This document shows, in pieces, positions 57,546 to 64,000 of a stretch of 64,000 nucleotides of DNA. The translations under genes and the position numbers were made by a program. Origin of the DNA: Deltaproteobacteria bacterium (GTDB lineage Bacteria > SAR324 > NAC60-12). The stretch is taken from assembly GCA_002685535.1 (NCBI GenBank), contig NYXK01000071.1, positions 62,001 to 126,000 of the forward strand. The letters run 5' to 3'. Below the pieces are notes generated by a model. The model was not told the DNA's origin, did not search any database, and worked only from the letters and a program-made list of their open reading frames with translations. Position 1 is the first letter of the stretch. Each line of letters begins with the position of its first letter.

Positions 57546-58457
57546 CTAACCTCGATTATGTTTCTGTTCTCCTCGTCGTCGTTGTCCTCCTCCTCGCTTC
57601 TCCTTGGCCTGCCTTTTGCTCTTCTCGATCTCGTCTGCCTGTGCGTTGGCTTTCTCTCTGGAAGCCTCCATTTGCAACTGCTCGTCTTTCTTCAAGAGCA
57701 AGTTAGCGTAGTTCCCTCGCCAAGGTGCAATAATGTCTGACTTACTCTCGCTTTCTCTGCAACAGTCAGCAGAGCTGGCGGTAATGCTCTCCGTTCTTCG
57801 AATGCATCTGGGTATTTCTTTGCAAATCTTGCGCCAAAAGCCATCACATCAGTCGGACCAGATTCAGGGCTGATGTAGAACGAGGTGTCCCTCCTTTTAC
57901 CATCCTTTCCAACCCAACTTACCGAAGCTTTTCCGTCTGCTGTGAATTCGCCTGACCAACTCAGCATCTCGATTGGTTGGGTCGGCTCTATAGTCAAGTT
58001 GCACCGTTGGGCTACGTTCGGGGACATGAAGTTTTCCCGGCATCCAGAGTCCACCATGACAGTCACTACTTCAAATCGACCCGTCCTTACATTGTGTACC
58101 TTGGCCACTTTGTACTCTATGTCCCCAGTGTCATCATCGCAATCCTCCTCTGCTTGCTCGTAGTTTTGATCATCATTCTGATCGTGTATCGAGCGTCAGC
58201 TTGCCCTTGTTGGAGATCTCATCACTAGGAAGTCTTACAGCAGCTGCCTGGTAGTTGGATGAACTAGTGCTTCGCCTTTCTTGCTCGTCCAAGTAGTTGT
58301 TGTAGGCTTCTTGTTCTGGCGATTCAGCAACACCAGCGATTGAGTAACCCATACGAAGCCAACGCTTTCTATCCAACCTTTTGCTATCGAATTCTCGACG
58401 TTGGTCTGAAGTCAAATTCGGCATGGCCCCGTCATAAGCGCCATAATTACTCGACAT
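57546..58457 (-). CDS. Retropepsin-like aspartic protease-domain protein, three exons
   Basis: Minus-strand gene with exons 58457-58239, 58177-57746 and 57689-57546 (introns 61 and 56 bp, donors GTAAGA and GTAAGT, the first with a GCTGAC branch site), giving 264 aa. The middle exon encodes a retroviral-type aspartic protease fold: a catalytic-loop motif VMVDSGCRENFMSP (D116) and NLTIEPTQPIEMLSW. Each subunit of such dimers supplies one Asp. The usual DSGA/DTGA is DSGC here. The N-terminal 70 residues are polar (RRE FDSKRLDRKRWLR), and the last exon adds a very basic, helical tail (KDEQLQMEASREKANAQ, ending RRRGEQKHNRG). There is no reverse transcriptase or integrase nearby and the gene is spliced, so it looks like a host gene or a domesticated retroelement protease rather than an active element. 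Confidence 0.7.
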
Positions 58458-59470
58458 GTTGATTCGCGAAGAAAATAGCGGCCGACACCTTTCGAGCGTC
58501 GGTAAGTGCGAGGGGAATTGTCGAGCGACAAGTGTAGAATCGTTCCACGAGGCTAAAATGATACGTCAACGATCAAAATTTGGTACTCTCTCGGGATCAG
58601 AATTGGCATACCATGGCGGGGCGGAACCCCATACTTGTAGACCACTACCTGATTATGAGACATGAATGGAAGATATTCTCTTATTGGTTTCTATTAATAG
58701 CTCTACTTGCCAGCCTGCTGATGCCTTACCTGCTTTCCTTTGGGCACCGCTCGGTTTTATAAGAGGGTATGCCGTTAAATATACTGGTGCCACGTCGGCT
58801 TTCGTCTGTGATCAGGCTGCGTTAAGTCTGCCACACACTATAAAATTCTGTCGAGATGTTGCATTTAGGAGCGTTTAGCCTCACATAGACTCTTAGTTCG
58901 CCAGCCTTGCACAGTCTTTCCTGCAGGCTGAACGTATGTTCATCTCACTTTGCTAAACCAAAGTCAAAGATTTGTGCCACTAAGAAGCGGTGTAAATGCG
59001 CTGTACGGAATCGTCTGGAAGACTATAGCCTTCCGCCATGTTTCGCAACATAAAAGTATGGCTAGAAAAGTCCTTTGTCTTTCATACAGCCTTGGATTCG
59101 CCAGCCTTGTGCAGACTTTCCTGCAGGCGTGTCGGAGTCGCATCGCCTCAATTTACCAAATTGACCACAAAAACATGCGCTCATATGAAAAGGCCAAAAG
59201 GCCAAAAGGCTCTACTAAGATACTTGGAAATTGACGCCAGAGCCCTCCTTAGTTGGGAATACATGTGAAAGCGGTGCATCTTGTTCTGCACAGCCGGGCG
59301 GCATGCCAGCCTTATGCAACCTTTCATGCGGGCGTAACGACGTGTCGGGTATCACGCAGCCTCGCCTGGCTTTAATCACACCGACTAGGAAACATCCAGC
59401 CTCATAATGGAAACCTGAAGCTCCTACCCCAGGAGTCCACGAACGCCATAGCCTGGCCATCAACGCGACC
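58458..59470. other. Spacer carrying a degenerate repeat array
   Basis: About 1.0 kb between the divergent retropepsin-like and DUF6594 genes. Most of it is the ~200-bp degenerate repeat listed separately. Short ORFs here are not supported. Confidence 0.45.
58700..59340. repeat. Degenerate ~200-bp tandem repeat, three to four copies
   Basis: A 30-base core CGCCAGCCTTGCACAGTCTT... recurs at 58899-58928, 59099-59128 (exactly 200 bp later) and, more diverged, 59304-59333. A weaker fourth match (TTGCCAGCCTGCTG...CCTGC) starts at 58707. Upstream flanks also match partly (CATAGACTC..., CATACAGCCTTGG...). Copies differ at several bases each, so the array is old. Confidence 0.65.
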
Positions 59471-60500
59471 ATGGAAGGATATGCAAAAGTGGCGCATTTG
59501 ATGGCAAGGCAGAAAGAAACCGCCATACTGCGACGATTCCGGAAGCTCAACCTTCAAAGGCTTTTGTATTTACAGGCTGAAATTACACACCTTGAGTATG
59601 AAGTCAAGCAGTTGGCAGAAAGAGACTCGGCTCACGAGGACCGGATCTATCATGCGAAAGATTGGTGGTCCTTGAGTCAGGCTGGCGAAAGGGAGGACAC
59701 AGAGCAATGGCGAGTGTTTTCTGAGCTCAGCGGAAAGTTGGATCTTTACAGTAAGCTCTCTTCGTAAATAGCACTCCAATTGGATCCATGAACATAGTTT
59801 GATTTTACCAGATGACTTGCTATTGAAACAGGTTTCTCTTGCCAAGCTAGAGCAACCCCGGAAGTATGATCTCGAATTCTTACGAGACTGGTTCCAGAGA
59901 CCAAGCATGGGGTCATTTCCTCTCCTCGGCGTCGACCGTGACTCCTGGGATACGAAGAATGAGAACGACTTGATAGCCATCAAGCCTCGCTCCCCACAAG
60001 ATTTATTCTCGGAGTGGTTCACCGAGAAGCTTGTTCCTCGCTATCATGGTTGTCTTGGAAGGACACTCAAAGTGAGTCCTGCACGAGCGTAGGCTTATCA
60101 AACTCCTTCTTGTTACTGATGAGGGGTTTCAGGAACCGATAGCAGAAGAGGTTGGTTCCGGCATATACAACTACGAAGAATCAGCTCTTGATTCCTTGCT
60201 TGGTATTTTGGTGACGGTAGTAGCGTCGCTTCTTCCGATTTGTTCTGTGGTTGCTCTTTATCTCATCACATCTAATGGACTGCGACTCGGCATGATTGCA
60301 ATTTTCTCTGCATGTTTTGCTCTTGCTTTGGCGCTCATGACCAATGCAAGGAGGATCGAGGTGTTTGCAGCTACCGCCGCGTAAGTGGTCACAGCAATCC
60401 ATCTCGAGGAGCACATGCTAACGGGGGTCACTGAAATAGATTTGCTGCTGTGAATGCTGTATTCTTGACAAATGGTCAAGAATGTTCATGTTCTGTATGA
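59471..60500 (+). CDS. DUF6594 membrane protein, four exons
   Basis: Fungal-specific DUF6594 family protein of unknown function. Exons are 59471-59750, 59812-60071, 60133-60380 and 60440-60500 (introns 61, 61 and 59 bp), giving 282 aa, typical for the family. The order is as expected: EGYAKVAHLMARQKE and ILRRFRKLNLQRLLYLQAEI (soluble helical head), a helix with EYEVKQLAE, then YNDLLLKQVSLAKLEQP, LEFLRDWFQRPSMGSFPL and YHGCLGRTLK, and three C-terminal transmembrane segments at about 203-225, 230-250 and 256-273 with TNARRIEVFAATAA between the last two. The ORF track holds it only as fragments. It is divergent from the retropepsin-like gene across the 200-bp repeat array. Such genes are often numerous and lineage-variable in ascomycetes. 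Confidence 0.92.
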
Positions 60501-60883
60501 TCGTAGTTAGAAGAGAATTCTATTGATTCTTTGTGTGATGCGAATGTGGGGGGTAAGCGGGCGGGGTGGACGGGAGATTCGGTGAACCATGGAAACTTTT
60601 CTAAAGACTGACAGGTCATGAAATCGGAATTTGATTTCATCAGCGCGGTCTTGACAGACTTCCTACAGCTGCTTGTGAAATAAGCTTTCCCTATAGCTTT
60701 CTCCCGTTTCTGCTTCGCTTGTCTTTGTTGACACTCCACAGCTTGACCCTGTTGATCATCACTACCGTCTCAAAGGCTTCAATCGTCTGACCGGCCGGCC
60801 GGGGTCAGGGCGGAGTCACTTTCTTGATCTATTCGGTCAAATATAAGATAGGTATATCTGTTAAGATACACTAATACACTATG
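60501..60883. other. Short spacer with GC palindrome
   Basis: About 380 bp. It contains CTGACCGGCCGGCCGGGGTCAG at 60787-60808, a near-palindrome with 6-bp perfect outer arms and a GGCCGGCC core. No gene. Confidence 0.5.
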
Positions 60884-61430
60884 GGGTTACGTTATGCGGA
60901 TTCTGATGCATTACTCCATTTTCAACAAAGACGATTTCATCGTGTGTCTGATCTTCCTCAGGATTCCTCCAGCCTTCATATGCGCGGGGACTTACAGCTT
61001 TCTGTTACGGATCGTTCTGCTATATGCGTCGACTCTTTCGAGGTTCAAACCTAGGACACATGTGATTCTATTTTGCGGCTGAGATTTGGTCGGCTTGGTC
61101 ACGTATGCTGCGGGAGGGGCAATTGTTTCGGTTGCTACCGGTCAAGATGATATCAGAACCTTACAAAGCTCACTTCCAATATTGAGAAAGATGCTGGTAA
61201 AGCGGGAATCTGTCGATACACGAACTGATATCATGATCACGGGATTGTTTTTTCCAAGTCATCTCGCACGTCACATTTATCCTGCTCTACGTATTCAGAC
61301 TACACATAAATCGGAATGCTTGGAACACGCACAAGACTAAAATCTATTCGTCTTGTAAATTCGAGGCCTTTCTCTACTGTAAGTGCTTTTTCTCCCCCAC
61401 CATATGGGAAATCTCGGTGGTGGTTTTTGC
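60884..61430 (+). pseudogene. RTA1-like membrane protein pseudogene
   Basis: A decayed copy of an RTA1-like (lipid-translocating exporter family) seven-helix membrane protein. From about 60884 one frame reads GYVMRILMHYSIFN and IPPAFICAGTYSFLLRIVLL, matching the family GYxxR...APxxxAAxxY pattern. A TGA follows FCG at 61081-61083, after which the same frame continues DLVGLVTYAAGGAIVSVATG, the position of the family DxxSxxxQxxGGG segment. Near 61250 the match changes frame: TDIMITGLFF then, shifted, QVISHVTFILLYVFRLHINRN. The first helices and the last ones are missing. The nonsense codon, frameshift and truncation together argue against a splicing explanation. Confidence 0.7.
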
Positions 61431-62273
61431 GTAAGCAACACTAACAAATAAATGAATAGCACTAGATATCGCAACCTGTTAGAATCTAGGGACGAAGCGC
61501 CAATATGGGTAATGCCCAAAATTGTGGGAGTGTGGATGATTAATATGGAAGGGCGGTGCAGAGATAGAAGGGCAACGTACTATGATACGTAAACAGCCCC
61601 CGCAGCCAAAATCATGCCCAACAGATATGGCTCTTGTTGCGTTCACTTCTCGATACGTGGAAATTCGATCCATGTTTTGATTTTTGTTGCGATTAGAATC
61701 AGTCTTTTATTTCCCTTTTATCACTAATCTTTTGGTAGTTGAACACAACCTTTTTTCTTTCTTAGTCCCAAGGTCGGTTAGGAAGCTCGCCGCTTCTACT
61801 CAAGCGCTAATCACCCTCGGCTCACCCTCTCGTCACCCGGCTCACCCGAGCCGCCCAAGCTGCCTGAGCTGCCTGAGCAGTCCCTAGGCAGGATCAGAAG
61901 AGCTAGAACGTCGGTGGGATGGGGATCAGGATAAGTTCCCTGTTACCGAAACAAAACAAGCGAATTGAACACCACCGATTCCTTCTAGAACCGGTCAGCA
62001 ATGACATTGCTTTCTGTTCGCAGATCACGGCTGGAAGTTAGAAACGACCACAAGGCCTGTGGGGGCTGGAGAGGCGAGACTACCGGGCAAGTAAATCATG
62101 GATGAGTCGAGCCTGAAGTTCAAAGCCCGCCAAGTCGCTTTCGCATTGCGGTAAATCCAAACCCATATAAACGAATTGCTCCTCCTTCATTGAAAGTCAA
62201 CTCCAAAATCACCAGGAACATTTCAAGCCCTGAGGAGACTTCCGTGTAAGTGCGAATTAGCTGAAGAGCGATC

Positions 62274-62802
62274 TCAAACACGATTTATCAACACACAATC
62301 CTTTGAATAAAGTTCAAATACCCGCGCGATCGACTGTTTTCCGACGGGCAGTAACTCTCTTACCTGGTCAATCTTTACTTTCGAACTTAAGCCCATTGGC
62401 AATGGAGACTTGATTGGCAATAAACAGTCATGAGTTCGGGCACTGTTACACTGTACCGGCATCAGGAGTGTAAGCACCAAATCTGGCATCTGATACAAAG
62501 TGAGGAGCATCCCGCCAAGCATGGACAGGAGAGTCCACAACGTGGGAAGTATTACCTCTACTTCTCTACGTGTAAGGATCGTGTTGTGAGTCGTGTCGAA
62601 TGGGATGCTTACCGGGTAAAGAAGCATCGAGTGCTACCTTTATCCTTAGGTCCTTGTAATTAATTTCGTCAAGAGCAAGATTGGTGAAGAATTCTCTGGC
62701 AATATCAAAGTGAATAGGTAAATGTATGGTCTCATGTGAATTTCCAGCTTCGTTGGGTTCCTTGTTCGGGAGAACTTCCGACTTAGGTATATATGAACAC
62801 AC
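62274..62802 (-). pseudogene. Possible spliced hypothetical frame without start codon
   Basis: On the minus strand, a frame ending FFTNLALDEINYKDLRIKVAL...SLP meets a GTAAGC donor near 62615. An acceptor near 62567 joins it in frame to EVEVILPTLWTLLSMLGGML and on to a stop at 62274. Both parts read like protein, but the first has no ATG (track start GTG). Either an upstream exon is missing or it is a remnant. No family recognised. Confidence 0.2.
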
Positions 62803-63663
62803 TTGCGCGAGAATTCGAGAAGCAACGCGGGAAAGACTTTGCTTCTGTGACCAACAAAAAAAAAAGGAGGATAAAGTGTCTCACTGGATGAAATGCATGT
62901 GCCTCATCATCCGCCCACTCTTTGAATACATATGCATAAGTCCTCAAGGATTTCAGATGCTTCGGTATTCTACGATTTGTTTTACTGGGGAACGAAATTT
63001 TGGGTCTCAATTGTGCGAGAATAGAAATGGAGATGACAACAATCTTACGGTTGACGATAAAAAAAAGTCATCGAGTGAAGGAGAGACTCGAGGGACCTAA
63101 AAATCTTCGATGCGTCGAAAACTGTCTACGCCTTTTTATAGTAGAATTTTATCGTCAAATCGTGGAGTGTACCTCTAGTAGCTAGATTCTCCTAGTTAAG
63201 ATCGGGTTATTACTTAGTGAAGAGATAAAAGTAGTATTCTTATATTTATTCGTCGTAGCCAGGGATACAGTGGTAGCTACACGATGCAGCGAAGAGGAGT
63301 ACGAGATGGCTGATGTTGAGAAGCAGCCCAAGACTGCGCCTGTTTCTATACGTTCCGCAAGGTCTTCGACTGATGTCTTCCCCCTAGGGAAGTACTCCTC
63401 GAGATGATTCCTCGAGGTCCCCTATAATTAGAGCGGATAGCAAGCTGAACAAGAAGAGGCCAGACGCTGAGAGAAATCAAAATTAATACTAAGGGTCTTA
63501 TTACAAGGGTCGGAGGTGTGAGTAGAGAACTTGAAGGAGCCTCACAGACGAATCAGGAGGGGGGGGAGAGAGCTTCATTCGTGACAGAATTTGAGTATTG
63601 AAAAGTTTGAATAATATATATATATTGTTTGATATATTCCCTACTTCTGGTATCTTGTCAACT

Positions 63664-63750
63664 ACTGTGATTCTGCATCTGTGTAAGGACTTATGATTGA
63701 CCTTCTGACATATTTCCTTTCACTGTGATTCTGCATCTACATAAGGACTT
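63664..63750. repeat. Duplicated 29-mer, 58-bp period
   Basis: ACTGTGATTCTGCATCT plus TAAGGACTT occurs at 63664-63692 and 63722-63750, differing only in the four bases between (GTGT versus ACAT). It lies just right of an AT-run and a purine tract. Confidence 0.8.
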
Positions 63751-64000
63751 CTACTTCTGCACGTCTGTGATGAGAGATGTACCAGCAGGCTCGAAGAATC
63801 GGGGCAACAACGTGCTCAAGGTGGGTGCTGGCTCTCGCATACTGAAGCGGAGCAACATGACGGTGCGACGTACAGCATACACATCGTCATTGAAATTAAC
63901 CCCCCTCGAACACCGAAGTCTAGGGCTGCCCGTCTGGTCTCCGAACTAGTAATCAGCCCTACATGAGTCTGGGCCGTCTACCAAATTGTGAACTACAATA

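Larger units (their letters stand above)
61431..64000. other. Right-edge gene-poor stretch
   Basis: About 2.6 kb without a convincing intact gene. It includes a CCTGAGC/CCGAGC low-complexity patch near 61820-61880, a minus-strand possible two-exon frame at 62274-62802, poly-A runs near 62857 and 63060, a G-run (GGAGGGGGGGGAGAGAG) near 63558, an AT run (AATATATATATATTG) near 63615 and a duplicated 29-mer at 63664/63722. Confidence 0.4.

Noticed and set aside
1-64000. CRISPR arrays, rRNA, bacterial operon signals
   Set aside because: No regularly spaced identical repeats and no rRNA-like segments; the window is eukaryotic.

Overview
This window is nuclear DNA of a filamentous ascomycete (Pezizomycotina; Dothideomycetes or Leotiomycetes would fit, but I cannot place it more closely). 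The evidence is many short introns (46-94 bp is usual) with GTRNGT donors and YAG acceptors, Zn2Cys6 regulators, fungal-type MFS sugar transporters, a fungal tannase/feruloyl esterase, a cyanase and a DUF6594 protein, all in monocistronic genes with long intergenic spacers. Most ORF-track lines are single exons or shadows. I rebuilt spliced models by hand and give the exon borders in the evidence.

Left block (0.3-12.7 kb): six metabolic and regulatory genes lie close together: an aldo/keto reductase, a Zn2Cys6 regulator, a DapA/NAL-type aldolase-lyase, an intracellular BNR/Asp-box (sialidase-fold) protein, a second aldo/keto reductase and an MFS sugar transporter. Two divergent pairs (regulator/aldolase and BNR/reductase) share promoters, and the transporter promoter has several CreA-like motifs. 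I infer a sugar or sugar-acid utilisation cluster; the substrate is unknown.

Centre-left (13.5-22.2 kb): one giant gene of about 2,760 codons. It carries an AT-hook, a C2H2 finger, long disordered stretches and a C-terminal half resembling the TFIIIC subunit Tfc3/tau138. Its true first exon lies 400 bp upstream of the long ORF.

Centre (23-34 kb): a few small hypothetical genes, then a secreted tannase/feruloyl esterase, a GH78 alpha-L-rhamnosidase-like enzyme and a divergent MFS sugar transporter. This looks like a second plant-polymer or plant-phenolic utilisation group.

34-46 kb: a broken SsuA/THI5-like gene, a Lys/Ser-rich protein with a Gly-rich tail, a Ser/His-rich conserved fungal protein, then about 7 kb with no convincing gene apart from a remnant and a perfect 66-bp tandem duplication.

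46-50.6 kb: a second Zn2Cys6 regulator and a four-exon cyanase gene.

50.6-64 kb: gene-poor, with decayed and lineage-specific material: a small C-rich-codon ORF, an acidic two-exon hypothetical, a three-exon retropepsin-like gene, a degenerate ~200-bp repeat array, a DUF6594 membrane protein, an RTA1-like pseudogene with a nonsense codon and a frameshift, and LTR-like sequence near the right edge. No tRNA, rRNA, CRISPR or intact transposon was found.
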